Source: Flavihumibacter stibioxidans (lineage in GTDB: Bacteria; Bacteroidota; Bacteroidia; Chitinophagales; Chitinophagaceae). Taken from it: 64,000 bases of DNA. Made by a program: the position numbers and the translations under genes. The stretch spans positions 434,001-498,000 of the forward strand of contig NZ_MBUA01000023.1 of assembly GCF_014332695.1 (NCBI RefSeq), read 5' to 3'. This document shows positions 8,459 to 17,141 of the stretch, one piece after another (within the stretch, counting starts at the first letter, position 1; each line of letters opens with the position of its first letter). The notes under the pieces were generated by a model, which was not told the origin of the DNA, did no database searches, and was given only the letters and a program-made list of their open reading frames with translations.

Positions 8459-9790
8459 TTAGTTCAACTCCAGCTCAATCACCTGCACAGGACCTTCATA
8501 AACAATTTTGTCTGTACTGATAATCAACCCCTCGGCCTGTTGCTTAAATTTTACCGGCGTGGCGGTTCCGAAAACCTTTGCCGTCTTAACCTTTGCTTTA
8601 TATCCGGGGAATAAAATCATATTCCCGTAAGGTGCCCTGAAAAGGTGAACAAATATTCGTTTGTCCTTCTGCGTTGTAACACCCCATTCCTGCGGTTGAA
8701 CAGGGCCACCACGGGTTCCGTAAATCGTTTCGCCGTATTTCTCCAGCCATCTTCCCGCTGCAGCCAGGGTATCGGTGAACTCGGACTGGATCAGTCCGGT
8801 CGGCATAGGGCCAACATTGAGCAGCAGGTTGGCATTGCGTCCTGCTGCACCCACCAGTAACCGGATCACCTGGTCCACTGTCTTGTACCTCCGGTCGGTG
8901 ATATTATAGCCCCATGCGCCATTAATGGTTTCGCAGGTTTCAAGAGGCACTTCATCAGAAGCTTTCTGGTAACTCAGCCCCGATTTATTTTCACCCGGCA
9001 GATCCCGCTCAAACATCTGGAAATCCTCGCCCGGAATCGGATCCAGGTGGTGATTGTTTCCTATCATACATTGGGGCTGCAGCTTATGTATGAGACCATA
9101 TATCTCATCATAACGCCAATCTATACGCGAAGCTCTGTCACCATGACCTTCCGGATTGGTCTGGTCCCAGTGACCGTCAAACCAGATCGACATGATCTCA
9201 CCATAATCGGTCAGCAGTTCCGTCAACTGGTTCTTCATGAATTGCAGGTAGGAGTCGTAATTACCCTTGCCTTTGCGCCCCGTACCTTTTCCGGTTCTGC
9301 CGGTTTCATGGGGGTAATCTTCCCTGTACCAGTCGAGCGTGGAATAGTAAAGGCCCAGTTTCATGTCCTGTTTTTTGCACTCTTCCGCCAGCATCTTCAG
9401 CACATCCCTGCCGTAAGGTGTGTTGGTTATTTTCCAGTCCGAATATTTGGTATCCCAGTTGGAAAAACCATCGTGGTGCCGGGTGATGAAAACAATGTAT
9501 TTCATCCCGGCATTCTTTGCCGTGCGAACCCATTGGGCCGCATCAAAATCAGCGGGATTAAAAGCATGCAGCAGGCGACTGTAGTCTTCCACTTTAATAT
9601 TCCGGTTGTTCATCACCCACTCGCCATCACCCAGCATGCTGGATAATCCCCAGTGAATGAACATGCCATATTTATTATCCTGGAACTGCTGCCTGGAAGC
9701 AATATTTTCTTTTGAGGGAAGATAGCCCTGCCCCTGCATCACCGAAACGGAAACGATCATTACGAGGATGGTCAGCGTAAGTTTTCTCAT
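8459..9790 (-). CDS. Alpha-L-fucosidase, GH29 family (secreted)
   Basis: This 443-residue protein starts at MRKLTLTILVMIVSVSVMQGQG, a signal peptide (the frame is open to 9826 but the upstream residues would block export). The GH29 catalytic domain follows: KYGMFIHWGLSS, KYIVFITRHHDGFSNWDT, and the nucleophile segment SIWFDGHWD with D205. The typical segments GAAGRNANLLLNVGPMPTG and a C-terminal beta domain follow. It releases alpha-linked L-fucose from glycans in the periplasm. It lies 58 bp after a CMD-family gene on the same strand. Confidence 0.93.
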   Translation of the reverse strand: MRKLTLTILVMIVSVSVMQGQGYLPSKENIASRQQFQDNKYGMFIHWGLSSMLGDGEWVMNNRNIKVEDYSRLLHAFNPADFDAAQWVRTAKNAGMKYIVFITRHHDGFSNWDTKYSDWKITNTPYGRDVLKMLAEECKKQDMKLGLYYSTLDWYREDYPHETGRTGKGTGRKGKGNYDSYLQFMKNQLTELLTDYGEIMSIWFDGHWDQTNPEGHGDRASRIDWRYDEIYGLIHKLQPQCMIGNNHHLDPIPGEDFQMFERDLPGENKSGLSYQKASDEVPLETCETINGAWGYNITDRRYKTVDQVIRLLVGAAGRNANLLLNVGPMPTGLIQSEFTDTLAAAGRWLEKYGETIYGTRGGPVQPQEWGVTTQKDKRIFVHLFRAPYGNMILFPGYKAKVKTAKVFGTATPVKFKQQAEGLIISTDKIVYEGPVQVIELELN

Positions 9791-9848
9791 ACCTGAAATT
9801 ACTGCAATATCTTCCCCCGGCAGCAAGGCCGACTTACTTGTTTTTATC

Positions 9849-10202
9849 CTATCCTTCCGATTCTTTCACCAATTCTTCCCAATATTCCGCTGCCCGTCTC
9901 GTATGCGGAATAACAATAGTGCCCCCCACGATATTGGCAACGGCGAAGATCTCATACAATTCCTCCGTGGTGATGCCCAGTTCATGGCATTTTCCCACAT
10001 GGTATTTAATGCAGTCATCACAGCGCAATACCATACTGGCAACCAATCCCAGCATCTCTTTGGTCTTTTTGTCCAGGGCGCCTTCCTCATAGGTATTGGT
10101 ATCCAGGTTCCACAACCTTTTCATCACCAGGTTGTTCTTGCTGAGGATAACCTCGTTCATTTTTTCGCGGTATTCGTTGAATTCTTTTACTAACTGGCCC
10201 AT
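9849..10202 (-). CDS. Carboxymuconolactone decarboxylase (AhpD-like) family protein
   Basis: This 117-residue all-helical protein has the AhpD-type CxxC motif: RCDDCIKYHVGKC, C61 and C64 with H68. Family members act as thiol peroxidase-type redox proteins or as lactone decarboxylases; the CxxC-H pattern favours the redox type. It is followed by the fucosidase gene after 58 bp. No partner peroxiredoxin is adjacent. Confidence 0.85.
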   Translation of the reverse strand: MGQLVKEFNEYREKMNEVILSKNNLVMKRLWNLDTNTYEEGALDKKTKEMLGLVASMVLRCDDCIKYHVGKCHELGITTEELYEIFAVANIVGGTIVIPHTRRAAEYWEELVKESEG

Positions 10203-10221
10203 TGATAATTTTTTATTCCTG

Positions 10222-10229
10222 CAAATCTA
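10222..10229 (-). promoter_or_regulatory. -7 box (TAGATTTG) of the CMD gene
   Basis: TAGATTTG on the minus strand matches TAnnTTTG, 20 bp upstream of the ATG. No -33 TTG stands at standard spacing. Confidence 0.35.
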
Positions 10230-10275
10230 CATATCCGCATCAAGCGGTTTCGTATTTTAGATAAAAGCGCTCTGT

Positions 10276-12429
10276 ATGAAATCCCTTTTCTTCCCACTAT
10301 TGTTTTGCACGCTCCTGGCCCAGGGGCAGTCACCGGTTAAAAACGGGCAAACACCGGTATTGCTGACCGATATGCTTCGGATCAGACAACCGGGCGGATT
10401 GCAGTTGTCGCCTGATGGCACCAAAGCTTATTTCACCCTTACCTCCATTGAGGCAGAGGCAGATAAAACATGGGAATACCAATACCGGACACAGATCTGG
10501 ACTGTCAGTACAGATGGGCAATCCGCCCCGCGCCAGCTGACTTCTTCAAAAGAGGGAGCTTCCCAGCTGGCTGTCAGTCCCGACGGGCAGCAGATCGTTT
10601 TTGTGCGCAACACCGACGGAAAGCCACAGCTCTACCTATTACCGCTTGCCGGTGGGGAAGCCATCCAGCTAACCCGGTCACGGTATGGTGCGGCTTCGCC
10701 GAAATGGAGCCCTGATGGCAGGCAACTGGCATTTGTTTCCTCCATCCCCCTGACAGAACTGGCCAATGATACAGCCCTGAACCCCGACAAGCAGGTACCC
10801 GAATGGTCCATCGAAAAACCCGGGTTCGGCAGCAACGCATTTATCCTGAAGAACAACCAGAAAGCGGATCCGGACGGTTCATTGGATGAAGTAAGGGCGT
10901 GGCTGAGTAAAAACGAACAGGATAAAAAAGCCAAAGTGATTACCAGGCTTCAGTTCCAGGGCGAGTCCGCCACCAACGGGGAACTGGCCAGGTCACATGT
11001 ATTTATCATCAGTGCGCAAGGCGGCGCCATCGCAAGGCAGGTAACCAAAGGATTCCAGTCTTACAGCAACCCCCAGTTTCTTTCTGCCGGCCAGTTGCTG
11101 GTGGAAGGAGAGATGACCGACAACACTCATCCCGACCGCAACCTTAGTTCCGCCCTTTACAGGGTCAATACTGATGGCAGCGGTTTTAAGTTGCTGTTGG
11201 GTAAAAAGGATTACCGCTATTTCGGCGCAACTGTTTCACCTTCTGGTAAGTGGATCGCCTTGCAGCATTCCGCCACCGGGTTTGTAACTGTGCCTGCACT
11301 TGCCATCATGCCCGCGGGAGGCAGCGAAAAAGACCTGACGGATATCCCCTTTGACCGTAATAAAGGGGGGCTCACCTGGAAAGGGGATGATATGTTGTAC
11401 GCCATCACACAGAGCAATGGCGGCGCCATATTGCTGCAATATGACCTGAAAACAAAAAAGCAGCAGGTCCTAGGAAGCACGGACGAAGGAATCAGTTCCA
11501 TTGATATTGCTGCTAACAGGCTCGTATATGTGAAAACAATGGTGAGCAATCCATTTGAGGTTTATACCGCTGACCTATATGCGAAAAATGAAAAAACACT
11601 CACCGGATTCAACCGTGAATGGCTGGCCGCCAAATCCTTATCCCTCCCCACCAAACATAGTTTCATTAATGAAAAGGGGATGACTATTGAATACTGGGTG
11701 ATGAAACCGGCCAATTATACCCCCGGGAAAAAATTCCCCCTGCTGCTGCAGATCCATGGCGGACCGTCAGCTATGTGGGGGCCTGGTGAAAGCTCCATGT
11801 GGCATGAATTTCAGTACTGGAGCAGCAAGGGCTACGGGGTGGTGTACAGCAACCCCCGCGGTTCCGGCGGGTATGGATATGATTTCCTGCGCGCCAACGT
11901 AAACGATTGGGGAAAGGGGCCCATGCAGGATGTGCTGACCGCGCTCGATAAAACAGTGGCCGAAGGCTGGGGCGATACCAGCCGGCTTTTTGTAACAGGC
12001 GGGTCCTATGCAGGTTACCTGGTCGGATATATCCTGGGGCATGACAAGCGCTTCAGGGCCGCATGCAGCCAGCGCGGGGTGTACGACCTGCGCACCTTCT
12101 TTGGCGAAGGCAATGCCTGGCGGCTCGTGCCCAATTATTTCGGCGGTTATCCCTGGGAAAGCAGGGTGCTGGAAACCCTGGAAAGGGAATCGCCCATCAA
12201 TTATGTGGAAAATATCACCACCCCTTATATCATATTCCATGGGGAGAACGACCTGCGGACCGGGGTCATCCAAAGCGAGCAGATTTATAAAAGCCTGAAG
12301 GTCCTGGGCCGGCCGGTGGAATATGTGCGGCACCCCGGCGCCACCCACGAGATCACCCGCAGCGGCAACAACCGCCAGCGGATGGACCAGATGCTCCGCA
12401 CCTGGGAATTTTTCGAGCGATTCCGCTGA
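10276..12429 (+). CDS. S9 family prolyl oligopeptidase-type peptidase (secreted)
   Basis: This 717-residue protein has a signal peptide (MKSLFFPLLFCTLLAQGQS) and a WD40-like beta-propeller (about 25-440: LQLSPDGTKAYF, LAVSPDGQQIVF, PKWSPDGRQLAF). A C-terminal alpha/beta hydrolase domain follows. The catalytic triad is visible: S577 in TGGSYAGYL, D659 in HGENDLR and H691 in GATHEI. The oxyanion segment is LLQIHGGPSAMWG. The family cleaves short, often proline- or acyl-peptides; location is inferred to be periplasmic. The stop codon lies inside a perfect palindrome (12422-12480). Confidence 0.92.
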   Translation: MKSLFFPLLFCTLLAQGQSPVKNGQTPVLLTDMLRIRQPGGLQLSPDGTKAYFTLTSIEAEADKTWEYQYRTQIWTVSTDGQSAPRQLTSSKEGASQLAVSPDGQQIVFVRNTDGKPQLYLLPLAGGEAIQLTRSRYGAASPKWSPDGRQLAFVSSIPLTELANDTALNPDKQVPEWSIEKPGFGSNAFILKNNQKADPDGSLDEVRAWLSKNEQDKKAKVITRLQFQGESATNGELARSHVFIISAQGGAIARQVTKGFQSYSNPQFLSAGQLLVEGEMTDNTHPDRNLSSALYRVNTDGSGFKLLLGKKDYRYFGATVSPSGKWIALQHSATGFVTVPALAIMPAGGSEKDLTDIPFDRNKGGLTWKGDDMLYAITQSNGGAILLQYDLKTKKQQVLGSTDEGISSIDIAANRLVYVKTMVSNPFEVYTADLYAKNEKTLTGFNREWLAAKSLSLPTKHSFINEKGMTIEYWVMKPANYTPGKKFPLLLQIHGGPSAMWGPGESSMWHEFQYWSSKGYGVVYSNPRGSGGYGYDFLRANVNDWGKGPMQDVLTALDKTVAEGWGDTSRLFVTGGSYAGYLVGYILGHDKRFRAACSQRGVYDLRTFFGEGNAWRLVPNYFGGYPWESRVLETLERESPINYVENITTPYIIFHGENDLRTGVIQSEQIYKSLKVLGRPVEYVRHPGATHEITRSGNNRQRMDQMLRTWEFFERFR

Positions 12430-12480
12430 ACAGTGTTCACCCGTCGGGTGGCACCCGACGGGTGAACACTGTTCAGCGGA
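12422..12480. repeat. Perfect 29-bp-arm palindrome, CACCCGTCGGGTG family, copy 1
   Basis: Arms 12422-12450 and 12452-12480 are exact reverse complements around a single G. The inner core (12436-12466, TTCACCCGTCGGGTG and its complement) recurs at 14992-15022. The outer arm includes the last codons and stop of the S9 peptidase gene (TCCGCTGA), mirrored in the right arm. No T-run follows directly, though the RNA hairpin would be very stable on either strand. Confidence 0.9.
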
Positions 12481-12540
12481 GTTCTGCCACTGATTTTAAA
12501 AAAAATGAAGGAAATTCGACCCTCATTCTGAAGTATTGAT

Positions 12541-14964
12541 ATGAAGCCAGCCTGTTTTCTGAAACCGATCCTGTCCGTTTTATTACTACTGCCTGCCCTG
12601 CTGATGAAAGCGCAGGTCATAGATTCCGTGCTCCTCAAACTGGAATCGCAGTACCCACAGGAAAAAATCCACCTGCAATTCGACAAAGGCGCTTACAATC
12701 CCGGTGAAACCATCTGGCTGAAAGCTTACCTCATGTCGGGGCACCTTTTATCCGGCATCAGTAAAAATGTTTACACCGAACTGGTCAATGGAAACGGACA
12801 GGTGCTACAGAAAAAAGTTAGCCCGGTTCTGATGTCCGGAGCCGCTGCGGCCTTCGACCTTCCGGCAGACCTGAAGGACTCGGTTGTTTTTGTGCGCGCC
12901 TATACCAGGTGGATGCTCAACTTCGACACCGCTTTTCTCTATGTTAAGGCCATACCCATTTTATCGGCCACCCCGGCGCAGCCTGCAACCGCAAAGCAGG
13001 TGTCATCGCCTCAGTATTTCCTGGAACTTTTTCCGGAAGGCGGTGACCTGGTTCAGGATGTCCCTTCCAGGATTGCCTTCAAGGCCACCGATAAAAGGGG
13101 ATGGCCTGTCGCGTTTTCAGGCGATCTCCTGACTGGCAAAGGAGCCAAAATAGAAAGCTTCAGCAGCACACATAACGGAATGGGATTTTTCAACCTCACC
13201 CCGAAAGCAGGTGAAACCTATAAAATCACCTGGAAGGACCCTTCCGGGAAACAGCAGCAGGTAATGGTTCCCGCCGCCAGGCCCAATGGCATTGTGCTGG
13301 AATTAAACCACACAAGCGGGGGCATTCAGTTTAACATCAAAAGGAAGGATGGTGTTCCTTCACCGCTGCCTGTTGTACAGGTGATAGCCCAAACCCAGCA
13401 GCAACTGATTTATCGGGCAAAGGTCAATCTCACCAAATCAGCTCTCGTAACCGCCGTCATCCCTACAGAAGGAGTGCCCGCGGGAATTGTGCAGGTCACC
13501 ATTTTCTCGGAAGACAACAAACCCCTGGCTGAACGCATCATTTTTCTGAATAACCAGGATTACTATTTCATTACGGATCTGAATGTACCGCTGAAAGGGC
13601 TCGACAAACGCGACCGCAATGTGATACAGGTAGATGTTCCCGATACCATCCCCTGCAACCTATCCATGTCCATTACTGATGCGGACATCAATCCGGCACA
13701 GCCGGGAGAAAACGATATCTACTCGCAAATACTCCTGGCCAGTGATATCAAGGGATATGTGCATAACCCGGGTTACTACTTTTCGAGTGAAGCCGATACC
13801 GTAGCGCAGCACCTCGACCTGGTGATGATGACTAACGGATGGAGGCGATTCAGATGGGAAGATGCCATTGCGGGTAAGTTTCCGGTAATCAAACACCTGC
13901 CGGAGGATTACCTGACAATGGAAGGCAGTGTCACCGGCCTGACAAAGAGCGAACTGGTGAACCAGGAAATAACCGGCATCATCAACCTGAAAAACGGAAG
14001 CCAGCAGTTCCTGACCATCCCGGTTCAGCAGGATGGGAAATTTTATGTACCCGGTATGATCTTTTATGATACCGCCAAACTCTACTACCAGTTCAGCAAT
14101 GACAAAAATAAATTACTCACCACCAAGGCGCTGATTGATGTAAAAAACAACCTGCTGGTGAAGGGCCCCGCATTTTCAGTATCACCGAAGTGGACGCCTT
14201 CCTTTAACCCGCTGGATCCGTTAGCGCAGAAGAAGAACCAGCTGATGGTGGAAAAAAACAGGGCTTTACTGGATGAACAGCGAAAGGTCCAGACCCTTGC
14301 CGGTGTGACGGTTGTGGCCAAACAAAAGTCGAAGGCAGAAAAAATGGATGAGCAATATGCATCCGGATTTTTCAAGGGGCAGGAAGGCTATACTTTTATC
14401 ACGGAAGACGACCCGTTTGCCAATGGTTCGATGTCAATCCTGAACTACCTGCAGGGCAAGGTGCCGGGGCTGCAGATCACTGGGGCCGGTACCCAGATGA
14501 GTTTATCCTGGCGGGGAGGTACACCTGTACTGTATGTGAATGAGATGCAGGGGGATGTCAACATGATTCAAAATACCCCCATGACCGATGTGGCCATGAT
14601 CAAGGTATTCAGGCCCCCGTTCTTTGGTGCGCCCGGAGGCGGCAGTGGCGGTGCCATTGCCGTTTACACCAAAAAGGGTGCAGCCCTGAACGATAATGTG
14701 AAGGGCCTGGATTTCGCATCCATCCCCGGTTATGTTCCGGAAAAACAATTCTATTCGCCCGATTACATGAAGTATGAAACAGAGCACAAGCAGACGGACA
14801 ACCGCACCACCCTGTACTGGAACCCTTTCATTATAACTGATAAAAACACCCGCCGGATTTTGTACACCGTGTACAATAATGATATCAGCAAGAGGCTCCG
14901 GATCGTTATCGAAGGGGTTAACGCTGATGGAAAACTGACCCGTATCGAAAAGATCATTGAATAA
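12541..14964 (+). CDS. MG2-like / TonB-plug-domain envelope protein
   Basis: This 807-residue protein has a signal peptide (SVLLLLPALLMKAQ). It opens with a macroglobulin MG2-like domain (EKIHLQFDKGAYNPGETIWLKAYLMSG), continues with several predicted beta-sandwich modules, and ends with a TonB-receptor plug-like domain (about 590-715: GVTVVAKQKSK, NYLQGKVPGLQITG, TPVLYVNE, GGSGGAIAVYTKKG). No beta-barrel follows, so it cannot itself be a transporter. Such MG2-plug proteins are common in Bacteroidota and of unknown function. The gene is flanked on both sides by copies of the same palindrome. Confidence 0.78.
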   Translation: MKPACFLKPILSVLLLLPALLMKAQVIDSVLLKLESQYPQEKIHLQFDKGAYNPGETIWLKAYLMSGHLLSGISKNVYTELVNGNGQVLQKKVSPVLMSGAAAAFDLPADLKDSVVFVRAYTRWMLNFDTAFLYVKAIPILSATPAQPATAKQVSSPQYFLELFPEGGDLVQDVPSRIAFKATDKRGWPVAFSGDLLTGKGAKIESFSSTHNGMGFFNLTPKAGETYKITWKDPSGKQQQVMVPAARPNGIVLELNHTSGGIQFNIKRKDGVPSPLPVVQVIAQTQQQLIYRAKVNLTKSALVTAVIPTEGVPAGIVQVTIFSEDNKPLAERIIFLNNQDYYFITDLNVPLKGLDKRDRNVIQVDVPDTIPCNLSMSITDADINPAQPGENDIYSQILLASDIKGYVHNPGYYFSSEADTVAQHLDLVMMTNGWRRFRWEDAIAGKFPVIKHLPEDYLTMEGSVTGLTKSELVNQEITGIINLKNGSQQFLTIPVQQDGKFYVPGMIFYDTAKLYYQFSNDKNKLLTTKALIDVKNNLLVKGPAFSVSPKWTPSFNPLDPLAQKKNQLMVEKNRALLDEQRKVQTLAGVTVVAKQKSKAEKMDEQYASGFFKGQEGYTFITEDDPFANGSMSILNYLQGKVPGLQITGAGTQMSLSWRGGTPVLYVNEMQGDVNMIQNTPMTDVAMIKVFRPPFFGAPGGGSGGAIAVYTKKGAALNDNVKGLDFASIPGYVPEKQFYSPDYMKYETEHKQTDNRTTLYWNPFIITDKNTRRILYTVYNNDISKRLRIVIEGVNADGKLTRIEKIIE

Positions 14965-14972
14965 GTTCTTAT

Positions 14973-15041
14973 TTCACCCATCGGGTTGCATTTCACCCGT
15001 CGGGTGGCACCCGACGGGTGAAATGCAACCCGATGGGTGAA
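14973..15041. repeat. Perfect 34-bp-arm palindrome, CACCCGTCGGGTG family, copy 2
   Basis: Arms 14973-15006 and 15008-15041 are exact reverse complements around one G. The core 14992-15022 is identical to that of copy 1. The outer arms add a diverged second module (TTCACCCATCGGGTTGCA and its complement), so the element looks like nested palindromes. Confidence 0.9.
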
Positions 15042-15056
15042 GCTCACAAAATAAAA

Positions 15057-15091
15057 CAGGCCATCCGATACCGGATGGCCTGCAATTTTTT
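15057..15091. terminator. Bidirectional intrinsic terminator
   Basis: Arms 15057-15067 and 15072-15082 (CAGGCCATCCG and complement) form an 11-bp stem with a 4-nt loop. It is followed by six Ts on the plus strand and by TTTTATTTT on the minus strand. It sits between the convergent MG2/plug gene and RRM gene and can serve both. Confidence 0.8.
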
Positions 15092-15120
15092 GGAAGATGA
15101 CATTGCTGTCATCTAAGTTC

Positions 15121-15435
15121 TTACCAACGGCTTCCGCTGTTGCTGAAAGAACGACGGTTTCCACCACCGCCATTACCAGAATTGCTGCGCTCTTCGCGAG
15201 GCTTGGCAACTGATACGCGGATAGCGCGACCTTCTACCATACCACCATCAAGTTCAGAGATGGCTTTCTGGGCTGCCTCATCATCAGGCATTTCAACAAA
15301 ACCGAATCCACGGCTTTTGTTGGTGAATTTGTCCATGATAACACGGGCAGAAGATACTTCACCATACTCGGTGAAAAATTCTCTCAGGTCTTCGTCTTCA
15401 ACGTTGAAGCTCAGATTTGAAACGTAAATGTTCAT
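15121..15435 (-). CDS. RNA recognition motif (RRM) protein, small glycine-rich type
   Basis: This 104-residue protein has one RRM (about 1-78) and a short Gly/Ser/Asn/Arg-rich tail. RNP2 is IYVSNL (residues 3-8) and RNP1 is RGFGFVEM. Proteins of this type in Bacteroidota and cyanobacteria bind single-stranded RNA and are often cold-induced. It has a monocistronic promoter 119 nt upstream and a bidirectional terminator just downstream, so it is a stand-alone gene. Confidence 0.93.
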   Translation of the reverse strand: MNIYVSNLSFNVEDEDLREFFTEYGEVSSARVIMDKFTNKSRGFGFVEMPDDEAAQKAISELDGGMVEGRAIRVSVAKPREERSNSGNGGGGNRRSFSNSGSRW

Positions 15436-15557
15436 ACTAAAAATAAAAAATAAAATAAAAATGAGCGATACGATACGGGCGGGAGATTTCCAGATAGCAG
15501 AAAATGCGTAGCAGAATAACTCGATCCAAAGCCGGGATCAATAACTCAATAACGCCG

Positions 15558-15587
15558 CAAAGCTAACACAATTAAATGGTAACTCAA
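15558..15587 (-). promoter_or_regulatory. Promoter of the RRM gene, TTG-N19-TAGCTTTG
   Basis: On the minus strand the -33 TTG (15587-15585) and the -7 box TAGCTTTG (15565-15558) are 19 bp apart, a good Bacteroidota housekeeping promoter. The predicted start near 15554 leaves a leader of about 119 nt. Confidence 0.6.
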
Positions 15588-15619
15588 GATAGTTTAAGGC
15601 GCCCCCCTGAACTTTGCTG

Positions 15620-16876
15620 TTAAAGTTTTGCTTCCCCATCCTTCCTCCTCCTGAAATCAAGCTTGCCGGCTCCTCCGTGTAATCCCCTGTAAGCCAGTAC
15701 TGCACTGATTCCTATCAGGAGCGCTGCCATCAGGAAGGGCACCCCCGGAAAATATACCGGTGCGGCAGGTGCGGTGAAATAACTGAATAAATTTGTCATC
15801 AGCGGCGGACCGATGATGGAAGTTGCGCTCATCAGGCTGGTTAATCCGCCCTGTAATTCGCCCTGTTCATTGGCAGGCACGGAGGAGGAAATGAGCCCCT
15901 GGATGGCAGGACCGGTTATTCCACCCAAACTGTAGATCACTGTAAAGGCGAACATCATCCAGGTGGCGGAAGCAAATCCGTACAGTAAAAACCCGAGACT
16001 GTACAGGAACAGACCCGTATACACGCTGCGTTCGTTTCCCAGCCGGGGGATCACCACCCTGATCAGTCCGCCCTGCACCAGCGCCACCATCAAACCCACA
16101 AAACCCAGCGAATACCCAATCAGCCGCTCGGTCCAGCCAAACTTTTCAATAGTATAAAAGGTCCAGGTACTCTGCACGGCATGGGCTGAAATATAAATCA
16201 GCACAAAAGAAAGTATCAGTCCCGATACAGCCGGGTACTTGCGCAAATGTTTAAACGCACCCAGCGGATTGGCCCTTTTCCAGTCAAACTGCCTGCGGTT
16301 GTCTACCGGAAGTGATTCGGGCAATACAAAATAACCGTAGAGTGCATTCACCAGGCTTAATGCAGCAGCGGCCAGGAAGGGTACCTGGGCGCCATAATGC
16401 CCCAATACCCCGCCGAATACCGGTCCGATGATAAAACCCAGTCCGAATGCAGCGCCGATCATCCCAAAATTCTGTGCCCGGTTCTCCGGTGTGCTGATAT
16501 CGGCTATATAGGCGGAAGCAGTTGTAATACTGGCGCCAAAAATGCCTGCGATGATCCTTCCCACAAACAGCCAGGCAATAGTGGGTGCCAGGGCCATGAA
16601 TATGTAATCGATTCCAAAGCCAAGGAGGGATAACAGTAAAACCGGACGGCGGCCATAGCGATCACTCAGGTTACCCAGCACGGGGGCAAACAGGAACTGC
16701 ATGATGGCATAGGCAAATCCGAGCCAGCCGCCATATCGGGCGGCATCACTCATATTGCCGTGAATAAGATGGGTGATCAGTTTAGGCATCACCGGAATGA
16801 TGATCCCAAGGCCTGTTACGTCTATCAGCAGAGTAATAAAAATAAATCCGAGCGCCGCCTTCCTGTTGCTTGCCAT
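15620..16876 (-). CDS. MFS exporter, Tet/TCR-type drug:H+ antiporter
   Basis: This 418-residue, 12-helix major facilitator has an N-terminal helix ([27 protein letters not shown]) and motif A between helices 2 and 3 ([17 protein letters not shown]), both characteristic of the TetA-like TCR group. The central loop carries [15 protein letters not shown]. It probably exports a drug-like compound across the inner membrane. The real substrate, and any tetracycline resistance, cannot be inferred, because many chromosomal members have none. It is divergent from gnd across 265 bp. Confidence 0.88.
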   Translation of the reverse strand: MASNRKAALGFIFITLLIDVTGLGIIIPVMPKLITHLIHGNMSDAARYGGWLGFAYAIMQFLFAPVLGNLSDRYGRRPVLLLSLLGFGIDYIFMALAPTIAWLFVGRIIAGIFGASITTASAYIADISTPENRAQNFGMIGAAFGLGFIIGPVFGGVLGHYGAQVPFLAAAALSLVNALYGYFVLPESLPVDNRRQFDWKRANPLGAFKHLRKYPAVSGLILSFVLIYISAHAVQSTWTFYTIEKFGWTERLIGYSLGFVGLMVALVQGGLIRVVIPRLGNERSVYTGLFLYSLGFLLYGFASATWMMFAFTVIYSLGGITGPAIQGLISSSVPANEQGELQGGLTSLMSATSIIGPPLMTNLFSYFTAPAAPVYFPGVPFLMAALLIGISAVLAYRGLHGGAGKLDFRRRKDGEAKL

Positions 16877-17112
16877 TGTTCAGTAATTACTGCAAAATAA
16901 ACCTGTCCGCCGGCAACTGCCCTAAAAAAATATTTAAGCGGGCTTTCCCGTAGGTCCCTTGCCCGGCTCCTTCCCCGGCCCCAAACCCAACAACAAACCC
17001 AACAACAAACAAAACACCAGACGCATCGCTATACAAAACGCTATACCCAGCCCTCCAAACCAGGCTCAACCCCAAACTTCAGTAATCTCCCCATAAAATA
17101 GTTGCACCTTCT

Positions 17113-17120
17113 TACCTTTG
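17113..17120 (+). promoter_or_regulatory. -7 box (TACCTTTG) of gnd
   Basis: TACCTTTG matches TAnnTTTG and predicts transcription start about 18 nt ahead of the gnd ATG. No clear -33 TTG is seen at 17-23 bp. Confidence 0.42.
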
Positions 17121-17141
17121 CGGCCTATCCAACCAGCAATA

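Noticed and set aside
12422-12480. Simple rho-independent terminator of the S9 peptidase gene
   Set aside because: The stem is far longer than a terminator stem, includes the stop codon, and no T-run follows; kept as a palindrome repeat instead.
15620-16876. Tetracycline resistance gene
   Set aside because: Motif A and helix 1 are TetA-like, but chromosomal Bacteroidota carry many such exporters without resistance, and no TetR-type regulator is divergent.
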